Assembly: GCF_001269885.1 (NCBI RefSeq)
Contig: NZ_LHVH01000035.1
Location: 124,001-188,000 of the forward strand
Source of the DNA: Pseudomonas kilonensis
GTDB lineage: Bacteria; Pseudomonadota; Gammaproteobacteria; Pseudomonadales; Pseudomonadaceae
Reading direction: 5' to 3'
Length of the DNA stretch: 64,000 nt
The notes under the pieces were generated by a model, which did no database searches, was not told the origin of the DNA, and saw nothing but the letters and a program-made list of their open reading frames with translations. The position numbers were made by a program, and so were the translations under genes. Position 1 is the stretch's first letter. Every line of letters starts with the position of its first letter. Shown here piece by piece: positions 50,458-59,918 of this stretch.

Positions 50458-51795
50458 ATGAGCACCGTCAATAATCAGGCCGAGGCATTCAAGGTGCTAG
50501 TCGACTGGCTGCGCGATGCGCTGCATGAGCAGGAACAGTTCACCTTGGGTTATGCCGCCGAGTCCTCGGCTTTCGTACGTTTCAACCACGCCAAGGTGCG
50601 CCAGGCCGGGCAGGTGCAGCAGGCCAATGTCAGTTTCAAATTGATCGACGACGGACGCCACGCCGACTTGCAGATCACCTTGTCCGGCGACACCGAGACC
50701 GACCTGCAACGCCTGTCCGAGGGCCTGCAACAACTGCGCGAAACCTTGCCGCTGCTGCCTCGCGATCCGTACCTGTTGCTCAACCCCGACCATTGGCAGA
50801 GCCATAACGTGCAGGAGCATCCGCTGCCGGACACCGAGCAGGCCGTGGCTGAAATCACCCGCGCCGCCGAGGGCCTGGACCTGGTGGGGTTCTATGCGGC
50901 CGGGCCCATCAGCCGGGGTTTCGCCAGTTCGTCGGGAGCGTTCGGCTGGCATCAGGCCAACAGCTTCAACTTCGATTTCAGCCTGTTCCATGAAAACGGC
51001 CAGGCGGTAAAAGCCAGCTACGCCGGGCATGCGTGGAGCAGCGAAGGATTTGCCCGACGCTTCGAGCAGGCTCGCGAGCAACTGGCGTTTCTCGGCCGCC
51101 CGCTGCGCACATTGCCGCCCGGCGAATACCGCGCCTACCTGGCGCCGGCCGCCCTGGAAGAGATCATGGGCATGCTCAGTTGGGGCGGGTTCTCGGCCCG
51201 GGCGATTGCCAGCAAGCAGAGCCCGTTGCAGAAGTTCTACGCCAACGAAGCCAGCCTGAGCCCCAACGTGTGGCTGAGCGAGCAGGTCAGCGGCTCCTTG
51301 AGCCCGGCGTTTTCCGACGAAGGTTATCCCCGCGATGACCTGGCGCTGATCGCCAAAGGCACGGCCAATGCGCAGTTGATCAACTCCCGCAGCGCCGCCG
51401 AATACGGCCTCGCCGCCAACGGCGCCAGCAGCTACGAATACCCCACGGCGCTGGACATGCAGGGCGGACAACTGGAGCAGAAATACATCCTCGAGCAACT
51501 TGGCACCGGGCTGTATATCAGCAACCTCTGGTACCTGAACTACTCGGACCAACCGGCCGCCCGCCTGACCGGCATGACCCGCTTCGCCACGTTCTGGGTC
51601 GAGAACGGCCAGATCGTGGCGCCGGTCAGCACCATGCGTTTCGACGACAGCGTCTACAGCCTGCTCGGCTCGCAACTCGAAGCCCTGACCCGAGAGCGGG
51701 AACTGCTGCTCTCGGCCAGCACCTACAGCCAGCGGGCCACGGCCTCGATGTTGTTGCCAGGGGCGCTGGTCAAGCGGTTGACCTTGACGCTGTAA
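50458..51795 (+). CDS. PmbA/TldE-like partner protein
   Basis: 445-residue TldD/PmbA-family protein without an HExxxH motif, as is usual for the non-catalytic partner. Features include AFGWHQANSFNFDFSLFHENGQAVK, RAYLAPAALEEIMGMLSWGGFSARAI, and LGTGLYISNLWYLNYSDQPAARLTGMTRFATFWVENG near the C-terminus. The start is the ATG 1 nt after the upstream stop; the longer frame is inside that gene. Likely co-translated with and dependent on the TldD-like protein. Confidence 0.85.
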   Translation: MSTVNNQAEAFKVLVDWLRDALHEQEQFTLGYAAESSAFVRFNHAKVRQAGQVQQANVSFKLIDDGRHADLQITLSGDTETDLQRLSEGLQQLRETLPLLPRDPYLLLNPDHWQSHNVQEHPLPDTEQAVAEITRAAEGLDLVGFYAAGPISRGFASSSGAFGWHQANSFNFDFSLFHENGQAVKASYAGHAWSSEGFARRFEQAREQLAFLGRPLRTLPPGEYRAYLAPAALEEIMGMLSWGGFSARAIASKQSPLQKFYANEASLSPNVWLSEQVSGSLSPAFSDEGYPRDDLALIAKGTANAQLINSRSAAEYGLAANGASSYEYPTALDMQGGQLEQKYILEQLGTGLYISNLWYLNYSDQPAARLTGMTRFATFWVENGQIVAPVSTMRFDDSVYSLLGSQLEALTRERELLLSASTYSQRATASMLLPGALVKRLTLTL

Positions 51796-51801
51796 AAAAG
51801 C

Positions 51802-51867
51802 ATCGCGGGCAAGCCTTGCTCCCACAGGATGTGCGCCGTACATGTGGGAGCAAGGCTTGCCCGCGAT
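51802..51867. repeat. REP doublet before the MFS gene
   Basis: Arms ATCGCGGGCAAGCCTTGCTC and GAGCAAGGCTTGCCCGCGAT with a short spacer of about 18 bp. Confidence 0.85.
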
Positions 51868-51904
51868 GAAGCCAACAGACACCCGAACACAAACAAGAGG
51901 TCCC

Positions 51905-53332
51905 ATGCCCAACCGTGCACCGCTCGACGCCGTCACCGCCCGCTGGCTTCCGTGGGTGGTGGCGATTGCCTTCTTCATGCAGTCCCTGGACGGGACCATC
52001 CTCAACACCGCCCTGCCCGCCATGGCCAGTGACCTGGCGGAAAACCCGTTGCGCATGCAGGGCGTGATCATTGCCTACATGCTCACCGTGGCGTTGCTGA
52101 TCCCGGCCTCGGGCTGGATCGCCGACCGCTTCGGCACCAAGAAGATTTTCTTCGGGGCGATCCTGCTGTTCAGCTTCGGCTCGTTGCTGTGCGCCTTGTC
52201 CAGTTCGTTGAGCATGCTGATCGGCGCTCGGGTCGTCCAGGGACTGGGCGGTGCGCTGATGCTGCCGGTGGGCAGGCTGGTGGTGCTGCGGGCCTATCCG
52301 CGCTCGGAACTGGTGCGGATCATGGGCTTCATCACCATCCCCGGCCTGCTCGGCCCACTGATCGGGCCGACCATGGGTGGCTGGATGGTCGAGTACCTGA
52401 CCTGGCACTGGATCTTCATCATCAATCTGCCGGTGGGCGTGATCGGCTGTTATGCCGTGTGGAAGTTCATCCCCGACCTGCGGGGCAGCGAGCGCACGCG
52501 GTTCGATGGGTTGGGGTTCCTGCTGTTCGGCGCGGCGATGGTGCTGATCACCATCGCCATGGAAGGCCTGGGTGAACTGCACCTGCCGCACCTGCGTGTG
52601 ATGTTGTTGCTGTTCGGCGGCATGGCCTGCCTGGCGGCCTATTGGCTGCGGGCCGGGCATGTCGAAAACGCGCTGTTCCCGCCGTCACTGTTCAAGACCC
52701 GCACCTTCGCCGTGGGCATTCTTGGCAACCTGTTCGCGCGCCTGGGCAGCGGCGCCCTGCCGTTCCTGGTGCCGTTGCTGCTGCAAGTCGCCCTGGGCTA
52801 TTCACCGTCCCAGGCCGGGATGAGCATGCTGCCCCTGGCGGCGGCGGCCATGGTCGCCAAGTCCGTGGCCCGGCCGCTGATCGAGCGCTTTGGCTACCGC
52901 GCCGTGTTGACCAGCAACACCCTGGCCCTGGGCCTGATGCTGGCAAGCATGGGCCTGGTCAGCGAACAGACGCCGTACTGGCTGCTGCTGGCGCAACTGG
53001 CGGTGCTGGGCGCGATCAACTCGCTGCAATTCACCGCGATGAACACCGTGACCCTGATCGACCTGGACGACGCCAGCGCCAGCAGCGGCAACAGCCTGCT
53101 GTCGGTGGTGGCGCAGCTGTCCCTGAGCCTCGGCGTGGCCTGCGCCGGCGCCCTGCTCGGCGGCTTTACCGCCCAGGTGGGTAACGATGGGGTGGAGACA
53201 GTACTGGGGGCGTTCCAACTGACGTTCGTGACGGTGGGAATCATGGCGATGCTGGCGGCGACGATTTTCTCGCAGTTGTCACGCGAAGACGGGCGACGGG
53301 TGAAACGGCCGGATGAGCATATCGAACACTAA
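51905..53332 (+). CDS. MFS drug-efflux transporter (MdtD/EmrB-like, DHA2)
   Basis: 475-residue inner-membrane exporter with about 14 hydrophobic segments. The DHA2 signature near helix 1, FMQSLDGTILNTALPAMASDL, and the loop 2-3 motif GWIADRFGTKKIF are clear. Motif C-like GLLGPLIGPTMGGWMV follows in helix 5. ACAAGAGGTCCC precedes ATG 51905. It resembles MdtD (YegB) of enteric bacteria. It stands alone, with no membrane-fusion partner nearby. Substrate unknown. Confidence 0.88.
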   Translation: MPNRAPLDAVTARWLPWVVAIAFFMQSLDGTILNTALPAMASDLAENPLRMQGVIIAYMLTVALLIPASGWIADRFGTKKIFFGAILLFSFGSLLCALSSSLSMLIGARVVQGLGGALMLPVGRLVVLRAYPRSELVRIMGFITIPGLLGPLIGPTMGGWMVEYLTWHWIFIINLPVGVIGCYAVWKFIPDLRGSERTRFDGLGFLLFGAAMVLITIAMEGLGELHLPHLRVMLLLFGGMACLAAYWLRAGHVENALFPPSLFKTRTFAVGILGNLFARLGSGALPFLVPLLLQVALGYSPSQAGMSMLPLAAAAMVAKSVARPLIERFGYRAVLTSNTLALGLMLASMGLVSEQTPYWLLLAQLAVLGAINSLQFTAMNTVTLIDLDDASASSGNSLLSVVAQLSLSLGVACAGALLGGFTAQVGNDGVETVLGAFQLTFVTVGIMAMLAATIFSQLSREDGRRVKRPDEHIEH

Positions 53333-53355
53333 GTCGCTTCGTGGCTGGGAGATTT

Positions 53356-53445
53356 TGTGGGAGCAAGGCTTGCCCGCGATCCAGGCGACTCGGTGTTTCT
53401 GGGGAAAATGCATCGCCTGGATCGCGAGCAAGCTTTGCTCCCACA
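53356..53445. repeat. REP doublet between the MFS gene and dbpA
   Basis: Arms TGTGGGAGCAAGGCTTGCCC and ATCGCGAGCAAGCTTTGCTC... with a 44-bp spacer. Confidence 0.85.
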
Positions 53446-53589
53446 GCTCCAGAGCTCCAGAGTTCCCAAGGCTTCTGGAATTGCCAGCCCCCCCGGGCAG
53501 GCCCTGCCCTCACAGCTCGTCCAGAACTTTCGAAGAAAGTGGCACGAGGCTGCTACACTGCGCGACATTTTGTTTTGCAGGCCAGTCCC

Positions 53590-54975
53590 GTGACCACCAT
53601 TGCCACCGCTTTTAATACTTTGCCGCTGTCCGCCGCCATGCTGGCTAACCTCGAATCACTCGGTTATGCCCAGATGACGCCGATCCAGGCGCAAAGCTTG
53701 CCGGTGATCCTCAAGGGCATGGACCTGATCGCCCAGGCCAAGACCGGCAGCGGCAAGACAGCCGCCTTCGGCATCGGCCTGCTGAACCCGATCAACCCAC
53801 GCTTCTTCGGCTGCCAGGCGCTGGTGATGTGCCCGACCCGTGAGCTGGCCGACCAGGTCGCCAAGGAAATCCGTCGCCTGGCCCGCGCCGAAGACAACAT
53901 CAAGGTCCTGACCCTGTGCGGCGGCGTGTCCTTCGGCCCGCAGATCGCCTCCCTGGAACACGGCGCCCACATCATCGTCGGCACCCCTGGACGCATCCAG
54001 CAGCACCTGCGCAAGGGCTCGCTGGTCCTGGACGGCCTCAACACGCTGATCCTCGACGAAGCCGACCGCATGCTCGACATGGGTTTCTACGACGCCATCG
54101 AAGACATCATCCAGCAGACCCCGGAACGCCGCCAGACGCTGCTGTTCTCCGCCACCTACCCGGTGGGCATCAAGCAGCTGTCGTCCAAGTTCATGCGTAA
54201 CCCGCAGCAAGTGAAGGCCGAGGCGTTCCACTCCGACGCGCAGATCGAGCAGCGCTTCTACGAGATCTCCCCCGAGGAGCGCATGGACGCAGTGGTCAAG
54301 GTCCTGGCGCATTTCCGCCCAGCCTCCTGCGTGGCGTTCTGCTTCACCAAGCAGCAGGTCCAGGAAACCGTCGACCACCTGACGTCCAAGGGCATCTCGG
54401 CCGTCGGCCTGCACGGCGACCTGGAACAGCGCGACCGTGACCAGGTGCTGGCGATGTTCGCCAACCGCAGCACCTCGGTGCTGGTCGCCACTGACGTGGC
54501 GGCCCGCGGCCTGGACATCGATGCCCTGGACATGGTGATCAACGTCGAACTGGCCCGGGACTCGGAAATCCACATCCACCGCGTCGGCCGCACTGGCCGC
54601 GCCGGTGAGAAAGGCATCGCCATCAGCCTGGTGGCGCCGTCCGAAGCCCACCGCGCCCAGGCCATCGAGCAACTGCAGAAGTCGCCGCTGAGCTGGGACC
54701 AACTGGACAACCTCAAGTCCCAAGGCGGCGGCCCGCTGTTGCCGGCCATGAGCACCCTGTGCATCGGTGCCGGTCGCAAGGACAAGGTCCGCCCCGGCGA
54801 CATCCTCGGCGCCCTGACCGGCGAGGCCGGTATCCCCGGCGCCCAGGTCGGCAAGATCGCGATCTTCGATTTCCAGGCCTACGTGGCCGTGGAACGCGGC
54901 ATCGCCAAACAGGCCCTGCAACGCCTGAACGATGGCAAGATCAAGGGCCGGTCGTTGCGGGTGCGGATCCTGTAA
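53590..54975 (+). CDS. dbpA: DEAD-box RNA helicase specific for 23S rRNA
   Basis: 461-residue ATP-dependent helicase involved in large-subunit ribosome assembly. Q motif (SLGYAQMTPIQAQ), Walker A AKTGSGKT (Lys56), DEAD in LILDEADRML, SAT in FSATYP, and HRVGRTGRAG are present. The C-terminal ~75 residues (VGKIAIFDFQAYVAVERGIAKQALQRLNDGKIKGRSLRVRIL) are the RNA-binding domain that docks on hairpin 92. Start is taken as GTG 53590 (VTTIATAFNTLP), aligning with E. coli DbpA; the frame upstream translates a REP element. Confidence 0.94.
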   Translation: MTTIATAFNTLPLSAAMLANLESLGYAQMTPIQAQSLPVILKGMDLIAQAKTGSGKTAAFGIGLLNPINPRFFGCQALVMCPTRELADQVAKEIRRLARAEDNIKVLTLCGGVSFGPQIASLEHGAHIIVGTPGRIQQHLRKGSLVLDGLNTLILDEADRMLDMGFYDAIEDIIQQTPERRQTLLFSATYPVGIKQLSSKFMRNPQQVKAEAFHSDAQIEQRFYEISPEERMDAVVKVLAHFRPASCVAFCFTKQQVQETVDHLTSKGISAVGLHGDLEQRDRDQVLAMFANRSTSVLVATDVAARGLDIDALDMVINVELARDSEIHIHRVGRTGRAGEKGIAISLVAPSEAHRAQAIEQLQKSPLSWDQLDNLKSQGGGPLLPAMSTLCIGAGRKDKVRPGDILGALTGEAGIPGAQVGKIAIFDFQAYVAVERGIAKQALQRLNDGKIKGRSLRVRIL

Positions 54976-55003
54976 CCGATCGCCTGACGAACAGAGATCA
55001 AAC

Positions 55004-55120
55004 TGTGGGAGCGAGCTGTGTGGGAGCAAGGCTTGCCCGCGATGAAAACGCCGCGGTCTCTTGAGGACCGCAGCGCCTGGATCGCGAGCAAGCTTTGCTC
55101 CCACACAGCTCGCTCCCACA
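55004..55120. repeat. Nested REP element
   Basis: An outer pair TGTGGGAGCGAGCT / AGCTCGCTCCCACA encloses a complete standard REP doublet (TGTGGGAGCAAGGCTTGCCC... to ...GCAAGCTTTGCTCCCACA). It looks like one REP doublet inserted into another. Confidence 0.8.
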
Positions 55121-55154
55121 TTCAGTTATGTGGGAAAGCTGAGAGGACACCGTT

Positions 55155-56333
55155 TTGCGCTCTACCGAAGTCGTGATCATTGGCGCTGGCGCCGCGGGGT
55201 TGATGTGCGCGCTGACTGCGGCCGCGCGCGGGCGGCAGGTAATGTTGCTGGACCACGCCAACAAGGCCGGCAAGAAGATCCTCATGTCGGGCGGTGGGCG
55301 CTGCAATTTCACCAACATGTACACCGAGCCAGGCAATTTCCTCTCGCAGAACCCGCACTTCTGCAAATCGGCCCTGGCCCGCTACACCCAGTGGGATTTC
55401 ATCGCCCTGGTGGCCAAGCACGGCGTGCCCTATCACGAGAAAAAGCTCGGCCAGTTGTTCTGCGATAACAAATCCAGCGACATCCTCGGCCTGCTCTTGG
55501 ATGAATGCGACCAGGCCGGCGTCAGCCTGCACCTGGACACCTCGATCACGCAGATCGAAAAAACCGACAGCGGCTACCTGCTGCAAACCACCCTCGGCGC
55601 CATCGCCTGCCAGTCCCTGGTGATCGCCACGGGCGGGCTGTCGATCCCGACCCTGGGGGCAACCGGCTTCGGTTATCAGGTGGCAAAACAGTTTGGCCAT
55701 GAACTGCTGCCGACCCGCGCTGGCCTGGTGCCGTTCACCATCACCGACCAGCTCAAGACCCTCTGCACCGAACTCTCGGGCACCTCGGTGGATTGCCTGG
55801 TGAGCTGCAACGACCAGAGCTTTCGCGAGAACATCCTGTTCACCCACCGCGGCCTGAGCGGTCCGGCGATCCTGCAGATATCCTCGTTCTGGGAATCGGG
55901 GGACACGGTGCAGATCAACCTATTGCCCGACCACGACGTGCCGCAATGGCTGCAACAACAGCAGGCCGAACGCCCCAATAGCGAACTCAAGACGTTGCTG
56001 GGCGAGTTGTTCACCAAGAAAATGGCCAACCTGCTGGCCGACACCTGGTTCGTCTCCAAACCCATGAAGCAGTACACCCACGCGGAGCTGGCAGACATCG
56101 CCGAGAAACTGGCGAGCTGGAACGTCGTCCCCGCCGGCACCGAAGGCTACCGCACCGCTGAAGTCACCCTGGGCGGCGTCGATACCCGGGAAGTCTCGTC
56201 CAAGACCATGGAATCGCTGAAAAGCCCCGGGCTGTATTTCATCGGCGAAGTGCTCGACGTCACCGGGCACCTGGGCGGGTTCAACTTCCAGTGGGCGTGG
56301 GCGTCGGGGTATGCGGCGGCGCAGTACGTCTGA
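55155..56333 (+). CDS. YhiN/HI0933-like FAD-dependent oxidoreductase
   Basis: 392-residue flavoprotein of the HI0933 (BaiN/YhiN) family. FAD motif EVVIIGAGAAGLMCALTAAARG at the N-terminus, MSGGGRCNFTNM near residue 50, and C-terminal GLYFIGEVLDVTGHLGGFNFQWAWASGYAA are diagnostic. The start is a TTG at 55155 with GAGAGG about 6 nt upstream; no ATG fits without cutting the FAD motif. The physiological substrate is unknown. Confidence 0.88.
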   Translation: MRSTEVVIIGAGAAGLMCALTAAARGRQVMLLDHANKAGKKILMSGGGRCNFTNMYTEPGNFLSQNPHFCKSALARYTQWDFIALVAKHGVPYHEKKLGQLFCDNKSSDILGLLLDECDQAGVSLHLDTSITQIEKTDSGYLLQTTLGAIACQSLVIATGGLSIPTLGATGFGYQVAKQFGHELLPTRAGLVPFTITDQLKTLCTELSGTSVDCLVSCNDQSFRENILFTHRGLSGPAILQISSFWESGDTVQINLLPDHDVPQWLQQQQAERPNSELKTLLGELFTKKMANLLADTWFVSKPMKQYTHAELADIAEKLASWNVVPAGTEGYRTAEVTLGGVDTREVSSKTMESLKSPGLYFIGEVLDVTGHLGGFNFQWAWASGYAAAQYV

Positions 56334-56358
56334 GCCCGCCCCATGTTGTACCTGCTTT

Positions 56359-56490
56359 TGTGGCGAGGGGATTTATCCCCGCTGGGCTGCGCAGCGGCCC
56401 CCAAACCAGGCAACTCAGTGTGTCAGTAAGATTGAGTTCACTGTTTTAGGGCTGCTGCGCAGCCCAGCGGGGATAAATCCCCTCGCCACA
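56359..56490. repeat. 132-bp element with perfect 37-bp inverted arms
   Basis: Arms start TGTGGCGAGGGGATTTATCC and run 37 nt (56359-56395), repeated exactly in reverse at 56454-56490, with a 58-bp spacer. It belongs to a different repeat family from the REP elements. It follows the flavoprotein stop by 26 nt. Confidence 0.9.
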
Positions 56491-56610
56491 GAGGTGGAGG
56501 TGCTCTTCGCATGCCGGAACACTTTTTGCGGTCAGATGTGATCGCCGCCATTGCGTCGGCGTCATTACTGCCTCAATTTAGCGTCATTGCCCGTCAGGCC
56601 TGTGCACTTC

Positions 56611-58794
56611 ATGTCAGCGAACTCGTTTAGTCAGTCTTTGCGTCGCCTTTGGGCGTTGGATAAGTTCAGTTATAGCGTGCGGGTCTTCATCGCCCTGACC
56701 GGCAGCATGGGGCTGTGCTGGTACCTGGATGAAATGGCGCTGCTGATTCCCTTGTTCCTGGGCATCATCGCCAGCGCCCTGGCCGAGACCGACGACAGTT
56801 GGCAGGGCCGCCTCACCGCGCTGGCCGTGACCCTGGTGTGCTTCACCGTCGCGGCGTTGTCGGTGGAGCTGCTGTTCCCCTACCCCATCCTGTTCATCAT
56901 CGCCCTGGCCCTGGCAGCCTTTGGCCTGACCATGCTTGGCGCCCTGGGTGAGCGCTATGGCGCCATCGCCTCGGCCACGCTGATTCTGTCGGTCTACACC
57001 ATGATCGGCGTGGACCAGCGCGGCGGCGCCGTCAACGATTTCTGGCATGAACCCCTGCTGCTGGTCGCCGGTGCCGCGTGGTACGGCTTGCTGTCGGTGT
57101 TGTGGCAGGCGTTGTTTTCCAACCAACCGGTGCAACAAAGCCTGGCGCGGCTGTTTCGCGAACTGGGGCGCTACCTGAAACTCAAATCGTCGCTCCTGGA
57201 GCCGATCCGCCAACTGGACGTCGAAGCCCGCCGCCTGGAACTGGCCCAGCAAAACGGCCGGGTGGTCGCTGCGCTCAACAGCGCCAAGGAAATCATCCTG
57301 CACCGTGTGGGCAATGGCCGCCCCGGCTCGAAAGTCAGCCGGTACCTGAAGCTGTACTTCCTGGCCCAGGACATCCACGAACGCGCCAGCTCTTCTCACT
57401 ACCCCTACAACGCCCTGGCCGAGGCCTTCTTCCACAGCGACGTGCTGTTCCGCTGCCAGCGCCTGCTGCGTCAGCAAGGCAAGGCCTGCCAGGCACTGGC
57501 CGAGTCAATCCAGCTGCGCCAGCCATTCGTCTACGACGCCACCTTTGCCGAAGCCCTCAACGACCTGCACGCGTCCCTCGAACACCTGCGCATCCAGAGC
57601 AACCCGGCCTGGCGCGGCTTGCTGCGTTCGTTGCGGGCACTGTCGGTGAACCTTGCCACCATGGACCGCCTGCTCAGCGACGCGAGCAACCCCGACGCCC
57701 TGGCCGACGCCACCGACAGCAGCCTGCTCGACCGTTCGCCGCGCAACCTCAAGGATGTCTGGCTGCGCTTGCGCACCCAGCTCACGCCCACCTCGCTGCT
57801 GTTCCGGCATGCCCTGCGCTTGCCCCTGGCCCTGAGCGTCGGCTACGCCATGGTGCATCTGATCCACCCGTCCCAGGGCTATTGGATCATCCTCACCACA
57901 CTGTTCGTGTGCCAACCCAACTACGGCGCCACCCGGCGCAAGCTCGGCCAGCGGATCATCGGCACCGCCATCGGCCTGACGGTGGCCTGGGCATTGTTCG
58001 ATCTGTTTCCCAACCCGCTGGTGCAATCGAGCTTCGCCATTGCCGCCGGGGTGGTGTTCTTTACCAACCGCACCACCCGCTACACCCTGGCGACGGCGGG
58101 CATCACCATCATGGTGCTGTTCTGCTTCAACCAGGTGGGCGACGGCTACGGGCTGCTGTTGCCACGGCTGCTCGATACCTTGCTCGGGAGCCTGATTGCC
58201 GGGCTTGCGGTCTTCCTGTTCCTGCCTGACTGGCAAGGTCGTCGGCTGAACAAAGTGCTGGCCAATACGCTGACCTGCAACAGCATCTACCTGCGCCAGA
58301 TCATGCAGCAGTACGCCGCCGGCAAAAGCGACGACCTGGCCTATCGCCTGGCCCGACGCAACGCCCACAACGCCGATGCCGCGTTGTCCACCACGCTGGC
58401 GAACATGCTGATGGAGCCGGGGCATTTCCGGAAGGAGGCCGATGTGGGCTTCCGCTTCCTGGTGTTGTCCCACACCCTGCTCAGCTACCTGTCAGGCCTG
58501 GGTGCCCACCGGGGCACCGAACTGCCGGCGCAGGTGCGCGAGCAACTGATCGATGGCGCGGGAGTGAAGCTGGCGACAAGCATCGACGAAATCGCCCAGG
58601 GCCTGGCGAGTAAAACGCCGATTGTGCTCCAAAGCGACGAGGAGGAAACCCTCGCCACTGAACTTGAGCAGATGCCCGATGAAATCGACGAAGGACAGCG
58701 GCTGGTGCAGACGCAATTGGGCTTGATCTGCCGCCAGCTCGGTCCGTTGCGGACCTTGGCGGCGCATCTGATCAAGGACACTGGCGAGGCTTGA
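56611..58794 (+). CDS. yccS: YccS/FUSC-family membrane protein
   Basis: 727-residue inner-membrane protein with the YccS arrangement: a first helical cluster (residues ~20-190; VFIALTGSMGLCWYLDEMALLIPLFLGIIASAL), a long soluble segment (~200-390), a second helical cluster (~400-550; IILTTLFVCQPNYGATRRKLGQRIIGTAIGLTVAW) and a C-terminal soluble tail. The FUSC family may export aromatic acids or similar compounds, but the role of YccS is not settled. ATG 56611 gives MSANSFSQSLRRLWALDKFSYSVR, the usual start. Confidence 0.9.
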   Translation: MSANSFSQSLRRLWALDKFSYSVRVFIALTGSMGLCWYLDEMALLIPLFLGIIASALAETDDSWQGRLTALAVTLVCFTVAALSVELLFPYPILFIIALALAAFGLTMLGALGERYGAIASATLILSVYTMIGVDQRGGAVNDFWHEPLLLVAGAAWYGLLSVLWQALFSNQPVQQSLARLFRELGRYLKLKSSLLEPIRQLDVEARRLELAQQNGRVVAALNSAKEIILHRVGNGRPGSKVSRYLKLYFLAQDIHERASSSHYPYNALAEAFFHSDVLFRCQRLLRQQGKACQALAESIQLRQPFVYDATFAEALNDLHASLEHLRIQSNPAWRGLLRSLRALSVNLATMDRLLSDASNPDALADATDSSLLDRSPRNLKDVWLRLRTQLTPTSLLFRHALRLPLALSVGYAMVHLIHPSQGYWIILTTLFVCQPNYGATRRKLGQRIIGTAIGLTVAWALFDLFPNPLVQSSFAIAAGVVFFTNRTTRYTLATAGITIMVLFCFNQVGDGYGLLLPRLLDTLLGSLIAGLAVFLFLPDWQGRRLNKVLANTLTCNSIYLRQIMQQYAAGKSDDLAYRLARRNAHNADAALSTTLANMLMEPGHFRKEADVGFRFLVLSHTLLSYLSGLGAHRGTELPAQVREQLIDGAGVKLATSIDEIAQGLASKTPIVLQSDEEETLATELEQMPDEIDEGQRLVQTQLGLICRQLGPLRTLAAHLIKDTGEA

Positions 58795-58819
58795 GGGTTG
58801 TGGTGAATGGGCCGACCCC

Positions 58820-58884
58820 TTCGCGAGCAAGCCCGCTCCCACAGGAGTACGCATTCCAAATGTGGGAGCGGGCTTGCTCGCGAA
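58820..58884. repeat. REP doublet between yccS and the solute-binding protein gene
   Basis: Arms TTCGCGAGCAAGCCCGCTCC and GGAGCGGGCTTGCTCGCGAA with a spacer of about 16 bp, between convergent genes. Confidence 0.85.
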
Positions 58885-58919
58885 GAGGCCTGTCCAGGCA
58901 ACTCAACCTTTAAATAAGC

Positions 58920-59657
58920 TCACATCCCATGTTGCTTGAGCAACCGCGCATAACTCCCATCCGCCTTCATCGCCGCGATCTCCCGGTCAAACCCCGCCAC
59001 GATCCGCTCATGCTCCGGGTTCTTCAAGCTGACCAGGATGTGCAGGCTGTTTTCACTCAATGCCTTGGGCATGAATTCCACGGCGTTGCGCACCTTGGCC
59101 GATTCGCGGGCCAGGTAATAGCGGGCGACGTACTCGTCTTCCAGGGTCAACTTCACACGATCGGCAGCCAGCATGCGCACTGCCATCGCGAAGTTATGCA
59201 CAGGGACTTTCTGCATTAGCAGGTCTTCGTCGAAGTCCTTGGAGTAGGCATAGCCGCGAACCACGGCGATGGGATAGGCACGCAGCTGTTGCAGGCTGTC
59301 AAACTGGATCGCTTCGTCCTTGCGCTTGATGAAACGCACACGGTTGAGCAAATACTCAGCCGAGAACTGGCCGATGTGAGTGCGCTCCTCGCTGTACCAG
59401 GCGTTGACCAGCACGTCATAGCGGCCCTCGCCGATGCCCAGCATCGCCCGGGCCCAGGGCACTTGTTCGAAGTCCGTGGCATAGCCGGCCCGCGCCAGGG
59501 CCGTGCTGACGATATCGGTCGCCAGGCCACCATTGATCAAGGTGGAATCGGTAAAGGGCGGCCAGCCATCGGCGACCAGACGCAGCTTTTGCGCGCAGGC
59601 CTCATAGCTCAATAACAGCAACCCGATCAATGCAAGAGCTCGATGCAATCGCGGCAT
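58920..59657 (-). CDS. Periplasmic solute-binding protein (SBP_bac_3-like)
   Basis: 245-residue secreted protein. Signal peptide MPRLHRALALIGLLLLSYEACA precedes QKLRLVADGWPPFTDS, the usual start of amino-acid-type binding domains. ILVSLKNPEHERIVAGFDREIAAMKADG near the C-terminus is also typical. No permease or ATPase is adjacent, so it is an orphan binding protein and may act as a sensor or accessory protein. AAGGACGTTTGGC precedes ATG 59657; the upstream frame lacks a signal peptide. Confidence 0.85.
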   Translation of the reverse strand: MPRLHRALALIGLLLLSYEACAQKLRLVADGWPPFTDSTLINGGLATDIVSTALARAGYATDFEQVPWARAMLGIGEGRYDVLVNAWYSEERTHIGQFSAEYLLNRVRFIKRKDEAIQFDSLQQLRAYPIAVVRGYAYSKDFDEDLLMQKVPVHNFAMAVRMLAADRVKLTLEDEYVARYYLARESAKVRNAVEFMPKALSENSLHILVSLKNPEHERIVAGFDREIAAMKADGSYARLLKQHGM

Positions 59658-59918
59658 GCCAAACGTCCTTGACGGGTTCAAAGCCCGGTTTGTTTTTAGC
59701 CGACACTCAACAGGCATTCTCAGACACCCGGTCCTAACATTAGCTCATTGGAACCGCTGCGCAGCGCTGTCACGAAGATTACACAAAGACGACAACGCCG
59801 CGACAGAGGAATGATGGCATTTTGGCCTTTATCGCAGATTTTCCAGTCGACCGAGAAAGAGACTTCCGGGCCAAGCACGCTTAATATCGGCATCAGGTTC
59901 TTCAGGAAATTCAAAAAA

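Noticed and set aside
53341..53589. N-terminal extension of dbpA
   Set aside because: It translates a REP doublet (ACPRSRRLG..., SRASFAPT...), a typical artefact; GTG 53590 aligns with the known start.
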